Positions 37,898 to 46,785 of a stretch of DNA of 64,000 nucleotides are shown here, in pieces. Positions within the stretch are counted from its first letter, which is position 1. Each line of letters opens with the position of its first letter. Below the pieces are notes generated by a model. That model made no database searches, was not told the origin of the DNA, and worked only from the letters and a program-made list of their open reading frames with translations. The DNA is from Streptomyces sp. yr375 (GTDB lineage: Bacteria; Actinomycetota; Actinomycetes; Streptomycetales; Streptomycetaceae), in assembly GCF_900110755.1 (NCBI RefSeq), contig NZ_FOFF01000023.1, positions 62,001-126,000 of the forward strand, written 5' to 3'. Made by a program: the position numbers and the translations under genes.

Positions 37898-40299
37898 CCC
37901 CGAACGCCTCCCGCCACGCCCCCGCCCCGGCCGGTCGCCGCCCCGCGCCTCCCGCGCTGCTGCCGGCCGACCGGCCCCGGCTGCCCGAAGCCGCCCCGGC
38001 CCGCACCGCCACCGCCCGGGTGCGGCTCGGCCCCGCGGCCCGCACCGCGCCGGACGACCTGCTGCTGGCCGCGTTCACGGCGCTGCTGCACCGCTGGACG
38101 GGCCAGCCCGAGTTCACCTTCGCCGCCCGCGCACCGGAGAGGGGCGCGATACACCTGACCTGCGCCGTCACGGCGTCCTCCACCCTCACCGAGCTGACCC
38201 GGGCCACCGCCGCCACCGACCGGGCGGCGACCCAGCCGGACGAGTTCGAGCTCGTCCTGCACCCGCCCGGCACCGCCGAACTGCGGTACGCGCCCGCCCT
38301 GTTCGACCACGACACCGTGGTCCGGCTGCTGGCCGGCTACCGCACCCTGCTGGACGACGCGCTGGCCGCCCCGGACCGTCCGGTCTCCGCGCTGCGGCTG
38401 CTCCCGGAGGCCGAGCTGCACCGCATGCTCGTCGAGTGGAACGCCACCGGCACGGACCTCCCGCACGACGTGTGCCTGCACACCGCGTTCGAGGCCCGCG
38501 CCGCCGCGTCCCCGGACGCCCCCGCCCTGGTCAGGGGCGCCAGGACGTGGACGTACCGCGAGGTCAACGAGGCGGCGAACCGCCTCGCCCACCATCTGCG
38601 CGCCCTGGGAGTCGGCCCCGACCGCCGGGTCGGCATCTGCCTGGACCGCTGCCCCGACCTGCTGGTCGCCGTCCTCGGGGTGCTCAAGGCGGGCGGCGCG
38701 TACGTGCCGCTCGACCCCGACTACCCCGAGCAGCGGCTCGCCGCGATGATGACCGGCAGTGACTGCGCGGCCGTCGTCAGCCGCACCGGCCCGGCCGCCG
38801 CCCTCCCCCTGCCGGACACCGCGCCGGGCGGCCGGGTGGTGCTCCTCGACCGCGACGAGGCCCTCCTCGCCACCCGCCCGGCGGACGATCCGCCGCCCAA
38901 TGCCACCCCCGACGACCTCGCCTACGTCATCCACACCTCGGGCTCGACCGGCGCCCCCAAGCCGATCGCGCTGCGCCACCGAGGCGTGATGAACAACATC
39001 GCGGACCTCAACTCCCGCTACGGCGTGGGCCCTTGCGACCGGGTCCTCGCGCTGTCCTCGCCCAGCTTCGACATGTCGGTGTACGAGTTCCTCGGGCTGA
39101 CGACGGCCGGCGGCACCGTGATCCTGCCGGACCCGGAGCGGGCCAAGGACCCCGAGCACTGGGCGGAGCTGCTCGCCGACCACCGGGTCACCGTCTGGAA
39201 CTCGGCCCCCGCCCTCCTCGACCTGGTCGTCAGCCACCTGGACGGCGTCGGCGCGCCGCCGCTCGACGCTCTGCGGCTGGCGCTGCTCGGCGGCGACTGG
39301 ATCCCCGTGTCACTACCCGACCGGGCCCGCGCGATCGCCCCCGGCCTGCGCTTCGTCGCCCTCGGCGGGGCCACCGAGTCGTCCATCCACTCCACCCTCT
39401 ACGAGGTGCGGGCCACCGACCCGGGCTGGACGAGCATCCCGTACGGCCGCCCGATGGCCAACCAGCGCACCTACATCCTCGACGAGGCGCGTCGGCCCGT
39501 GCCGCCGGGCGTCCCCGGCGAACTGCACCTGGCCGGCATCGGGCTCGCCCGGGACTACCTGGGACGGCCCGAGCAGACGGCGGAGCGGTTCTTCACCTGG
39601 TCCTGCGGCGAGGTGCGGGACGAGCGCCTCTACCGCACCGGCGATGTGGCCCGCTACGGCCCCGACGGCCTGATCGAGCTGCTGGGCCGGTCCGACTTCC
39701 AGGTCAAGGTGCGCGGGCTGCGCATCGAACTCGGCGAGATCGAGGCCGTCCTGCGCACCCATGACACGGTCCGGGAGGCGGTCGTCACCGCGCATCCCGA
39801 CGGGTCGGGCGACACCCGGCTGGTCGCCCATGTCGTCGCGGTCGCGGGCACCGACGTGAAGCCGGAGGCGGTCGCCGAGCACGCCGCACGGTCGCTGCCC
39901 CGCTTCATGGTGCCAAGCTCCGTACTCGTCCTGGCCGAACTGCCGTTGACGCCGAACGGCAAGGTCGACCGCAGGGCGCTGCCCGCCCCGCCGCCGGAGA
40001 GCGTCGGCGAGCCGGACGCGTCGTACACGGCGCCGGTCACCCCGACCGAGCGGACGGTGGCCGCCGTCTTCGCGACCGTGCTGTCGGTGTCCCAAGTCGG
40101 CGCGGACAGCACCTTCTTCGCGGTCGGCGGCAACTCGCTCCAGGCCATGCGCGCCGTCACCCGCCTCAACAAGCACTTCGGGGTGCGGGTCAACGTCCGC
40201 CTGCTGTACGGCGATCGCACCGTCAGCGGTATCGCCGCCGTCATCGACGAGCGGCTCGCGCAGTCCGTACCGACCACGAACGGAGCACCAAAGCAGTGA
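37894..40299 (+). CDS. NRPS with truncated C domain, A-T
   Basis: An 801-residue synthetase. Residues 45-165 resemble only the C-terminal part of a condensation domain (DDLLLAAFTALLHRWTGQPE, YAPALFDHDTVVRLLAGYRT); the half with HHxxxDG is missing, so it should not catalyse condensation. The A domain (about 185-690) has HTSGSTGAPKP, FDMSVYEFLGL, LGGATESS in place of YGPTE, YRTGDVARY and PNGKVDRR. The LGGATE form and WNSAPALLD place it in the Cys/Ser-type subgroup; the pocket reads about D-M-Y-N-L-G-L-I-H-K, close to but not the same as Cys codes. The carrier Ser is in VGGNSLQAMR. It starts at TTG (37894) within the SHMT stop, after GGAGAG. Confidence 0.9.
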   Translation: MTPNASRHAPAPAGRRPAPPALLPADRPRLPEAAPARTATARVRLGPAARTAPDDLLLAAFTALLHRWTGQPEFTFAARAPERGAIHLTCAVTASSTLTELTRATAATDRAATQPDEFELVLHPPGTAELRYAPALFDHDTVVRLLAGYRTLLDDALAAPDRPVSALRLLPEAELHRMLVEWNATGTDLPHDVCLHTAFEARAAASPDAPALVRGARTWTYREVNEAANRLAHHLRALGVGPDRRVGICLDRCPDLLVAVLGVLKAGGAYVPLDPDYPEQRLAAMMTGSDCAAVVSRTGPAAALPLPDTAPGGRVVLLDRDEALLATRPADDPPPNATPDDLAYVIHTSGSTGAPKPIALRHRGVMNNIADLNSRYGVGPCDRVLALSSPSFDMSVYEFLGLTTAGGTVILPDPERAKDPEHWAELLADHRVTVWNSAPALLDLVVSHLDGVGAPPLDALRLALLGGDWIPVSLPDRARAIAPGLRFVALGGATESSIHSTLYEVRATDPGWTSIPYGRPMANQRTYILDEARRPVPPGVPGELHLAGIGLARDYLGRPEQTAERFFTWSCGEVRDERLYRTGDVARYGPDGLIELLGRSDFQVKVRGLRIELGEIEAVLRTHDTVREAVVTAHPDGSGDTRLVAHVVAVAGTDVKPEAVAEHAARSLPRFMVPSSVLVLAELPLTPNGKVDRRALPAPPPESVGEPDASYTAPVTPTERTVAAVFATVLSVSQVGADSTFFAVGGNSLQAMRAVTRLNKHFGVRVNVRLLYGDRTVSGIAAVIDERLAQSVPTTNGAPKQ

Positions 40300-41111
40300 C
40301 CGAACCCGCCGTCGACAGCATCGTCCCCCTCCGGGAGACGGGCGCCCTGCCCCCGCTGCACTGCGTCCACCCGGTGTCCGGCTCGCCCTACTGCTACGCC
40401 GGCATGACGTACCAACTCGACGCCGAGCGCCCGGTGTTCGGCTTCGAGGCTCCCGGTTTCGACGGCGTCTCCGAGCCCGCGACGACCATCCAGGAGCTGG
40501 CGAACCGGCACACGGCCGCGCTGCGCGCGGTCCGCCCGCACGGCCCGTACCAGTTGCTCGGCTGGTCGCTCGGCGGAGTCGTCGCCTACGAGATGGCCCG
40601 CCTGCTGACCGCCGCGGGAGAGGACGTACCCCTGCTCGTCATCGTCGACGCGGCGCTGCCCGGCACCCAGTCGGTGCCGCCCGAGGACCAGCTCGCCCGC
40701 TACTTCCTGTACGACTTCCTCGGCGTGACGAGCGACCGCGCGCCCGGCATCGACAAGGCCCTGGCGGGCATGCGGCCGGAGGCGGAACCGGCCGAGATCT
40801 TCGCCGCGGTGGAGCACGACGGCGCGGTGCCCGAGGAGTTCGACGCGGAGTTCCTGCTGGAGCGCTACGCCCTGTTCCGTACGCATGTCAGGGCCCTGCG
40901 GCAGCACTCCCTGACCTCTGACCACGACGGCCCCACGGTCCTGCTCAAGGCCGCCCGGTCGACGGAACGCCTGCTGGACTGGCGTCCCCATCTGAGCCGG
41001 CTGACCGAACACACCGTGCCCGGCGACCACCACTCCGTCTGGCAGGAGCCCGGGCTCTCCGCCCTCAGCCGCATCGTCGACCAGGCCCTACGAGAGGCGA
41101 CCCCCGCATGA
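40296..41111 (+). CDS. type I/II NRPS thioesterase
   Basis: A 271-residue stand-alone thioesterase of the alpha/beta-hydrolase class. LHCVHPVSGSPYCYAGM is the N-terminal strand, LLGWSLGGVVAYEMARLL has the GWSLGG nucleophile elbow (Ser), LLVIVDAALPG the Asp strand, and PGDHHSVWQEPG the catalytic His. No TE domain is fused to either synthetase, so this protein may do final release rather than only editing. The GTG start overlaps the NRPS stop and its own stop overlaps the MFS start. Confidence 0.9.
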   Translation: MTEPAVDSIVPLRETGALPPLHCVHPVSGSPYCYAGMTYQLDAERPVFGFEAPGFDGVSEPATTIQELANRHTAALRAVRPHGPYQLLGWSLGGVVAYEMARLLTAAGEDVPLLVIVDAALPGTQSVPPEDQLARYFLYDFLGVTSDRAPGIDKALAGMRPEAEPAEIFAAVEHDGAVPEEFDAEFLLERYALFRTHVRALRQHSLTSDHDGPTVLLKAARSTERLLDWRPHLSRLTEHTVPGDHHSVWQEPGLSALSRIVDQALREATPA

Positions 41112-42430
41112 CGGAGCACGGCACCCACCCCGAGGCGGTCGCCACGGCCGAGCCGGCCGGCCCGCCGCCCCGTTCGCTCTGGCACCACCGGGACTTCATG
41201 GTGTTCTGGACGGGCGAGGCGCTCTCCCTGTACGGCACCCAGATCACCGCCCTGGCGCTGCCGCTCACCGCGGTCCTGGTCTTCGACGTGGGCGCGGAGC
41301 AGCTCGGCCTGCTGCGGTTCGCCCAACTGGTGCCGTTCCTGGGGCTGGCGCTGCTGTTCGGCGTGTGGGTGGACCGGGTCCGCAAGCGGCCGGTGATGCT
41401 GGGCGCGAACCTGGCCCGGATGGTGCTGATCGGCCTGGTCCCGGTCCTCTACCACTACGACCTGCTGACGCTCCCGCTGCTGTACCTGCTGGCGCTGGGC
41501 GTCGGGATCGCGACCGTGCTCTTCGACGTGAGCTGGATGTCGTACGTCCCGGTGCTGGTGCGGGACCGGCGCAGTCTGCTGGAGGCCAACAGCAAGCTCA
41601 ACGCGACGCTGTCGTCGGCGGACATCGCCGGTCCGGGTGTGGCCGGCACGCTGGTCAGCGCGTTCTCGGCGCCCTTCGCGATGACCGCGAACGCCTTCTC
41701 GTACGCCGTGTCGGTGGTCTCCCTGCTCCTCATCAGAACCCCCGAACCGGCCCCGGCGGCCCCGCGCGAGAAACGGCCGCTGCGCGCGGAGCTGGCCGAG
41801 GGCCTGCGCTGGGTGTTCGGCAACCGCTGGCTGCGCGCGATCGGACTCGTCGGCTGCTCCTGCAACTTCCTGCTCACGATGGTGCAGTCGCTGTTCCTGC
41901 TGTACGCCGTGCGCGACAAGGGCCTGTCGGCCGCCGCGATCGGCTTCGTCATGGGCGCGGCGGCGGTGGGCGGTCTGCTGGGCGCGCTGGTGTCGGGCAC
42001 GGTGGTGCGCCGGCTGACGGTGGGCCGCGCCTACCAGGTGTCGGTGTCGGTCATCTTCCTCGGCCCGCTGCTGATCCCGGTGGCGGCCGGTCCGAGCTGG
42101 CTGCTGATGCTGTTCTTCGTCGCCTCGTTCTTCGTGGAGTACTTCGGCGCGAGCGTCTCGAACGTCCTCATCGTGAGCCTGCGTCAGACCATCACCCCGC
42201 AGCATCTGATGGGCCGGATGACGGCCGCGATGCGCATGCTCCTGTACGGCGGCGGTGCGCTCGGCGGCCCGGTGGGCGGCCTGCTGGCGGCGCTGGCGGG
42301 GCTGCACGGCGCGCTGTGGATCGCGGGCGTGGTGTCCGCCGCGATGCTCGTCCCGATCTTCCTGTCCCCGGTCGGCCGCCTGCGCACCATGCCGACGGGG
42401 CCCGAGGACGGCGCGCTCACCACGCCGTGA
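41108..42430 (+). CDS. MFS exporter, EntS-like
   Basis: A 440-residue major facilitator protein with about 12 helices, of the EntS/DUF894-like group common in NRPS and siderophore clusters. HRDFMVFWTGEALSLYGTQI is the typical first helix, FGVWVDRVRKRPVMLGANLA is motif A. It ends the plus-strand biosynthetic operon by an ATGA overlap and converges on the PPTase gene 20 bases away. Export of the cluster product, with self-resistance, is the likely role. Confidence 0.9.
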   Translation: MTEHGTHPEAVATAEPAGPPPRSLWHHRDFMVFWTGEALSLYGTQITALALPLTAVLVFDVGAEQLGLLRFAQLVPFLGLALLFGVWVDRVRKRPVMLGANLARMVLIGLVPVLYHYDLLTLPLLYLLALGVGIATVLFDVSWMSYVPVLVRDRRSLLEANSKLNATLSSADIAGPGVAGTLVSAFSAPFAMTANAFSYAVSVVSLLLIRTPEPAPAAPREKRPLRAELAEGLRWVFGNRWLRAIGLVGCSCNFLLTMVQSLFLLYAVRDKGLSAAAIGFVMGAAAVGGLLGALVSGTVVRRLTVGRAYQVSVSVIFLGPLLIPVAAGPSWLLMLFFVASFFVEYFGASVSNVLIVSLRQTITPQHLMGRMTAAMRMLLYGGGALGGPVGGLLAALAGLHGALWIAGVVSAAMLVPIFLSPVGRLRTMPTGPEDGALTTP

Positions 42431-42450
42431 GGCCGACATCCGGTGCCGGG

Positions 42451-43179
42451 TCAGCGGCCGTAACCGGCCAGCAGGCCCGACCCGTCGCTCCACTCGACCC
42501 GCACCGCCTCCGCCCCCGTCACGGCCACCGCCGCCGGATGGACCCCGTCGACGACCAGGTCCGCCATGGCCAGTCCGGGGGGCCGGGCGGTCGACGGTTC
42601 GGGCCAGGACAGTACGGCCGGCGGCAGGTCGGGGGCCGTCACCTCCAGCCCGCGCGGTGACACGCCCAGGCCCACACCGAGGGCCTTCAGCACGGCTTCC
42701 TTCCTGGTCCAGACGCGCAGGAAGGCGGACGGCCGCTCGGCGACGGGCAGGGCGTGCAGGGCGGCCAGTTCGCGGTCGGAGAGAGCGGCCCGCGCCGCGT
42801 TGTCGAGGGCGACGCCGACGACGCTCCCCGCCTCCTCGACGTCCAGGCCCACCTGCCCGCCCCGGCACACGGCCACGCCGATGACGCCACCGCTGTGGGT
42901 GACGGAGAAGTCGTAGGGCACCGGCGCGCCGGGAGGCAGGTCCAGCCGGACCTTGCCGTGCGGTCCGCCGCAGCGCGGGCACACCCGCCGCAGCGGCACA
43001 TCGGCCGGGGGCAGGTCGAGCAACTCACCGAGGAGCAGCCGGCTCAGGGCGCAGCCGACGAGGAAGCGGGCCTGGTCGGCGGGGCGGCCGGTCGCGTCGT
43101 AGCGGCCACGCTCGACGGGGTCGAGCAGGGGCAGCAGGCGCTCGTGGGCGTCACCGAGGCGCGCCCACGAGACCTGCAC
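42451..43179 (-). CDS. Sfp-type 4'-phosphopantetheinyl transferase
   Basis: A 242-residue Sfp-type PPTase. The Mg/CoA-binding residues are visible in VGLDVEEAGSV and FLRVWTRKEAVLKALGVGLG, with the N-terminal FLVGCALSRLLLGELL helix and FSVTHSGGVIGVAV also conserved. A small Cys-x-x-Cys pair (VCPRCGGPHG) occurs in the N-terminal half, as in other actinomycete members. It would convert the two NRPS carrier domains and the ACP at 46.8 kb to holo form. It lies eight bases after the AdoMet decarboxylase gene, so the two form an operon. Confidence 0.93.
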   Translation of the reverse strand: MQVSWARLGDAHERLLPLLDPVERGRYDATGRPADQARFLVGCALSRLLLGELLDLPPADVPLRRVCPRCGGPHGKVRLDLPPGAPVPYDFSVTHSGGVIGVAVCRGGQVGLDVEEAGSVVGVALDNAARAALSDRELAALHALPVAERPSAFLRVWTRKEAVLKALGVGLGVSPRGLEVTAPDLPPAVLSWPEPSTARPPGLAMADLVVDGVHPAAVAVTGAEAVRVEWSDGSGLLAGYGR

Positions 43180-43187
43180 GGAGAACG

Positions 43188-43568
43188 TCAGTGCACGGCG
43201 CGCAGCATGCGCGTCACGTTGATCCGCGTCGGCGAAAGACCGAGCTCGACGCTCTGCATCATCCGCTCGCCGTTCAGCCGGCCGTAGGCCAGCAGATCCA
43301 CGTTGGCCAGGCTGAATTCAGGCCAGGTGTGAATGCTCAGGTGCGACGCGGAAAGCAGCAGAATCGCGGTGACGGCACCGTTCGGGAAAACATGCGACGC
43401 CTCGCCGAGTACCGTGGCGTTTCCCTTTTCGGCAGCCGTGCGGAGCACCTGGAGAAGGCGCTCCTCATCGGTCAGGATGCTGTGATCGCTCACCCATACG
43501 TCAACGGCATAAGAGCACAGATCGTCGACGTTTATACCCTCGGTGGCGAGGCTGGCGGAGTTGGTCAT
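43188..43568 (-). CDS. speD: S-adenosylmethionine decarboxylase proenzyme
   Basis: A 126-residue bacterial class 1b AdoMet decarboxylase. SASHLSIHTWPEFSLANVDL carries the self-cleavage site: Ser75 becomes the pyruvoyl group, and His80 is the conserved processing residue. The residue before the cleaved Ser is Ala (usually Glu in this group), a notable change. The product, decarboxylated AdoMet, is the aminopropyl donor for polyamine-type enzymes; the aminopropyltransferase-like gene is divergently encoded 317 bases away. Streptomyces rarely needs speD for bulk polyamines (cadaverine, putrescine, spermidine via other genes), so this copy is likely dedicated to the cluster. Confidence 0.92.
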   Translation of the reverse strand: MTNSASLATEGINVDDLCSYAVDVWVSDHSILTDEERLLQVLRTAAEKGNATVLGEASHVFPNGAVTAILLLSASHLSIHTWPEFSLANVDLLAYGRLNGERMMQSVELGLSPTRINVTRMLRAVH

Positions 43569-43885
43569 GGGGAACCGGGGGTGACGAACCGTCGCCCCCG
43601 TCTCCTTTCACATAGGCGCTCGATGGTGCCCAGAGTAGCATCCGAGGCACCCTGCGGCGCGCCAGCCTTTCCGGAGAACACCCCCGAAACACCTCGGCAG
43701 AACACCGCACGGAAACTCACGGGGAAATTCACGGAGAATATGTCGAGCGATATACCGAAGGCTGCGGCAGAGAATATGACGGGGGAATTCACAAGGCGCC
43801 TCGCAGAGCGGGTCCGGAGGGCTCCTCACCTGCCCGTATACTCGATAACCCGGAATCCATCATTCAGCCTGCCTGGAGCGGCATT
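43569..43885. promoter_or_regulatory. divergent promoter region between speD and aminopropyltransferase genes
   Basis: No gene is supported. The middle (43690-43790) is AT-richer, with a GAAATTCACGGAGAATATG-like stretch and a related GAATATGACGGGGGAATTC copy about 40 bases later, suggesting a pair of direct sites. Promoters for both directions are expected here. Confidence 0.45.
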
Positions 43886-45706
43886 GTGACGAACGCGCGT
43901 CGGCATCCTCGGAGTACCCCGGCCGAATCCGTACTCACGGAGGTCGCGGACGCCGTCCGGCTCCAGGAGGGCCCGCCCGGCGTACGGTCCGTCCTGCGCG
44001 CCCTGCGCCGCCTCGCCCCCGCCTCCACGAAGGACCTCAGCCGGGCGACCGGCCTGCCCGTGCCGATCGTGGCCGCGCTGGGCAACGAACTGCGCCGCCG
44101 GGACCTCGTCACCAAGCAGCGCCCGTCCCGGCTGACGGAGGCCGGTATGGACCTCGTCGCCGAGCTCGGCATGGACCTCGCACTGGACGCCACCTGCCGC
44201 ACCTGCGACGGGCGTGAGCTGGTGATCCCCGACGTACTGGCCGAGGCCGTACCGCGACTGCGCGCGCTCATGGAGTCGGGCCCCGCCGCCGACATGGCCA
44301 TCGACCAGTCACACTGCACGGCCGAGACCAAGGTCCGCCGGGTGCTCGCGCTGCTCGCGGCGGGCGCGCTGCCGGGCGGCTCGCTGCTGCTGATCGGCGA
44401 CGACGACCTCGTCTCCCTCGCCGTCGCCGTGGTGGGCGACGTACTCGGCGCGCCGATCGTCGAGCAGGTCACCGTCGTGGACATCTCCCCGGAGATCCTC
44501 GACCACATCCAGAAGGTGTCGGCCGGCCTCGGCACCCGGGTGGAGACCGTCCAACACGATCTGCGGTTGCCGCTGCCCGCCGGACTCCACCAGCAGCACG
44601 ACGTGGCCATGACCGACCCGCCGTACACCCCCGAGGGCGCCCGTCTCTTCCTCTCCCGCGCCGTGGAGGGCCTGCGGCCCGGACCGGCGCACAGCGTCTT
44701 CTTCTCCTTCGGCGGCAAGAGCCCGGACGAGATGCTGGAGGTGCAGCGCGAGATCATGGCCCTCGGCCTGGTCACCAACGGCTACATCCGCAACTTCAAC
44801 GAGTACGAGGGCAGCGGCATCCTCGGCGGCGTCGGCTTCTTCCAGCACCTGCTGACTACCAACTCGACCGCCCCGTCCCACGAGGGCGAGTTCAGCGGCC
44901 CCCTCTACACCGGCGACAAGCGGACCCGGCAGCGCGAGTACACGTGCGTGGCGTGCGACGCACGGCTGCGCGTCGGCCCCGGCGCCCGCTGGACCTCGGT
45001 CGCCGCCCTGCGCACCGAAGGCTGCCCGACCTGCGGCAAGGGCCCCTTCCGCCCGGGCCGCCTGGTCCCGGCGGAAGAACCGACAGCGGAACCGACGGCG
45101 CCGACGGCACCGATCCAGGAGCCCCCGGCCCCCACCCCCGTACCCGCCGCCCCCGTACCCGCGGTCACTCCCCGCGCCACCGGCTGGCACCCCCCGTCCG
45201 ACGCCGACCGTGCCGCCCTCGCCGAGCGCGCGCGGCCGTACACGACCCGGCAGGCCGACGAGCGCGATCTGCCCGCCATCGGGGCGTTCGAGGCGGAGAT
45301 CGCCCGGGTGTCGTTCGGCGAGGACGCCATCGACGATCCGGCCCGCTGGTCGGCCCGGCTCGGCAAGGCCATGGAGAAGTCGAAGGAGGGCATGATCGTC
45401 GCCCACGGCCCGGGCGCGGAGCCCGTCGGCTGGTGCTGGGTGAGCATCAACCAGAACGCGATGACCGGCGACCGCTACGCCAACTTCCGCTCCCTGGCGG
45501 TGTCCCCGCTGGACAACCGCGGCGACGTCGCCGAACTCCTCCTCACCGCGGGCCTGGAGTTCTGCCTGGCGAACGGCATCACGGAGGTCGTCGGCCGGGT
45601 GCACGTCGGCAACGTCCCGATGCGCACGGTCTACCGCAAGTTCGGCTTCGACCCCACCAGCCTGTCGATGAAGCTGTTCCTGCCGGAGAGCGGCGGCACC
45701 CGATGA
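43886..45706 (+). CDS. branched-chain polyamine synthase-like aminopropyltransferase fused to zinc ribbon and GNAT
   Basis: A 606-residue fusion. Residues 20-90 form a winged helix; residues 95-335 match the BpsA/DUF43 aminopropyltransferase: LLLIGDDDLVSLAVAVVGDV (the GDDD donor-site motif), VTVVDISPEILDHIQ, MTDPPYTPEGARLFLSRAVE (DPPYT active-site motif) and FFSFGGKSPDEMLE. A zinc-ribbon-like CxxC pair of pairs (YTCVACDARLR, GCPTCGKGPF) follows, then a Pro/Ala linker, then a C-terminal GNAT domain (about 460-606). BpsA uses decarboxylated AdoMet to aminopropylate a secondary amine of spermidine. In this cluster the acceptor may be an amino acid or peptide amine, with the GNAT domain acylating the new amine. 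GTG start at 43886. I have not seen this fusion described. Confidence 0.85.
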   Translation: MTNARRHPRSTPAESVLTEVADAVRLQEGPPGVRSVLRALRRLAPASTKDLSRATGLPVPIVAALGNELRRRDLVTKQRPSRLTEAGMDLVAELGMDLALDATCRTCDGRELVIPDVLAEAVPRLRALMESGPAADMAIDQSHCTAETKVRRVLALLAAGALPGGSLLLIGDDDLVSLAVAVVGDVLGAPIVEQVTVVDISPEILDHIQKVSAGLGTRVETVQHDLRLPLPAGLHQQHDVAMTDPPYTPEGARLFLSRAVEGLRPGPAHSVFFSFGGKSPDEMLEVQREIMALGLVTNGYIRNFNEYEGSGILGGVGFFQHLLTTNSTAPSHEGEFSGPLYTGDKRTRQREYTCVACDARLRVGPGARWTSVAALRTEGCPTCGKGPFRPGRLVPAEEPTAEPTAPTAPIQEPPAPTPVPAAPVPAVTPRATGWHPPSDADRAALAERARPYTTRQADERDLPAIGAFEAEIARVSFGEDAIDDPARWSARLGKAMEKSKEGMIVAHGPGAEPVGWCWVSINQNAMTGDRYANFRSLAVSPLDNRGDVAELLLTAGLEFCLANGITEVVGRVHVGNVPMRTVYRKFGFDPTSLSMKLFLPESGGTR

Positions 45707-46785
45707 ACGGCCTCGACGGCCTCGACAGCTTCGACGGCGTCAAGTGCGTCGTCTGGGACCTCGACGGCACCCTCTGGGACGACATCGCCGTCGAGACCCC
45801 CACCGACGAACTCCCCACCCCCCGCCCGGAGATGCTCGCCGCGGTCGACGCGCTGGCGGCGCGCGGCGTGCTCAGCAGCGTCGCGAGCCGCAGCGCGCCC
45901 GCCGTCCTGGACCGGCTCGCCGCCGCCCGCCCGGAGCTGCGCGAACGCTTCCTCGCCCCGCAGGTGTCCTGGCAGGACAAGAGCGAGTCGCTGCGCCGCA
46001 TCGCCGAGGACCTCGGTATCGCGGTGGCCGCCCTGCTCCTGGTCGACGACTCCCCGTACGAGCGCGCCGAGGTCGAGGCCCTGCTGCCGGGCGTGCGCAC
46101 CCTCGCCCCCGAGGACGTGCCCGCGCTGCTGGCCGCGTTCGAGGGCGTGGAGGTCACCCCCGAGTCCCGTGAGCGCGTGCGCCGCTACCGCACCGAGGAG
46201 ACCCGCCGGGCCGAGGGCGAACGCTTCCAGGGCACGCGCGAGGAGTTCCTGCGCTGGTGCGACATGCGCCTGACCATCGGCGCGGCCACCCCCGACGAGA
46301 TCCCCCGCGCCCTCGAACTCGCCGCCCGCACCCACCGCCTGAACTCCTCCGGCCTCACCCCCGGCCGACTGCGCGAGCTGGCCGCCGCGCCGGGCCACGA
46401 GCTGTACACGGCCCGCATGGCGGACCGTTTCGGCGCGTACGGCGTCATCGGCGCCGCCCTCGTCGACCGCGCCGCCCCCGCCGTCTGGTCCGTCCCGCTG
46501 CTCGCCCTCTCCTGCCGGGTCGCCGGCCGGGGCGCGGCGGCGGCCTTCCTGTTCCGGCTGCTGGAGCGGGCCCGCGCGGCGGGCGCCGAGGAGTTCCGGG
46601 TGACCCTGCGCCCGACCGACGCCAACCTGGAGATGCGCGTCCTGCTCCGCCAGGCGGGCCTACGCCGCGTGGACGACACCACCCCCACCCCCGATGCGGC
46701 GGTCCTGGGCCGGCCCCTCCACGGCGACCTGCCGGCCCCGCCGCCCTGGCTGCACGTATCCGACCGAGAGGAAGCCGACGCGTGA
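45703..46785 (+). CDS. FkbH-like HAD-family glyceryl transferase/phosphatase
   Basis: A 360-residue FkbH-type protein. VVWDLDGTLWDD is the HAD motif I with both Asp residues, SSVASRSAP is near motif II and LLLVDDSPYERAEV motif IV; the C-terminal 170 residues are the GNAT-like half of FkbH (RTHRLNSSGLTPGRL, GAYGVIGAALV). FkbH proteins take 1,3-bisphosphoglycerate and load a dephosphorylated glyceryl group on an ACP. The ACP is encoded immediately downstream. No 3-hydroxyacyl-CoA dehydrogenase, methyltransferase or PKS is present to make methoxymalonyl-ACP, so glyceryl-ACP itself may be used. The N-terminus carries a 9-bp-encoded LDG repeat. Start overlaps the upstream stop (ATGA). Confidence 0.9.
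   Translation: MNGLDGLDSFDGVKCVVWDLDGTLWDDIAVETPTDELPTPRPEMLAAVDALAARGVLSSVASRSAPAVLDRLAAARPELRERFLAPQVSWQDKSESLRRIAEDLGIAVAALLLVDDSPYERAEVEALLPGVRTLAPEDVPALLAAFEGVEVTPESRERVRRYRTEETRRAEGERFQGTREEFLRWCDMRLTIGAATPDEIPRALELAARTHRLNSSGLTPGRLRELAAAPGHELYTARMADRFGAYGVIGAALVDRAAPAVWSVPLLALSCRVAGRGAAAAFLFRLLERARAAGAEEFRVTLRPTDANLEMRVLLRQAGLRRVDDTTPTPDAAVLGRPLHGDLPAPPPWLHVSDREEADA

Noticed and set aside
29183..42430. Siderophore cluster
   Set aside because: The EntS-like exporter suggests it, but there is no N-hydroxylase, salicylate/catechol gene, heterocyclisation domain or iron-uptake ABC transporter, and no typical iron box was noticed.
40865..42982. A 705-codon minus-strand frame across the TE, MFS and PPTase genes
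   Set aside because: The translation is Arg/Gln/His-rich low complexity, it covers two real genes in antisense and it is out of frame with the PPTase.
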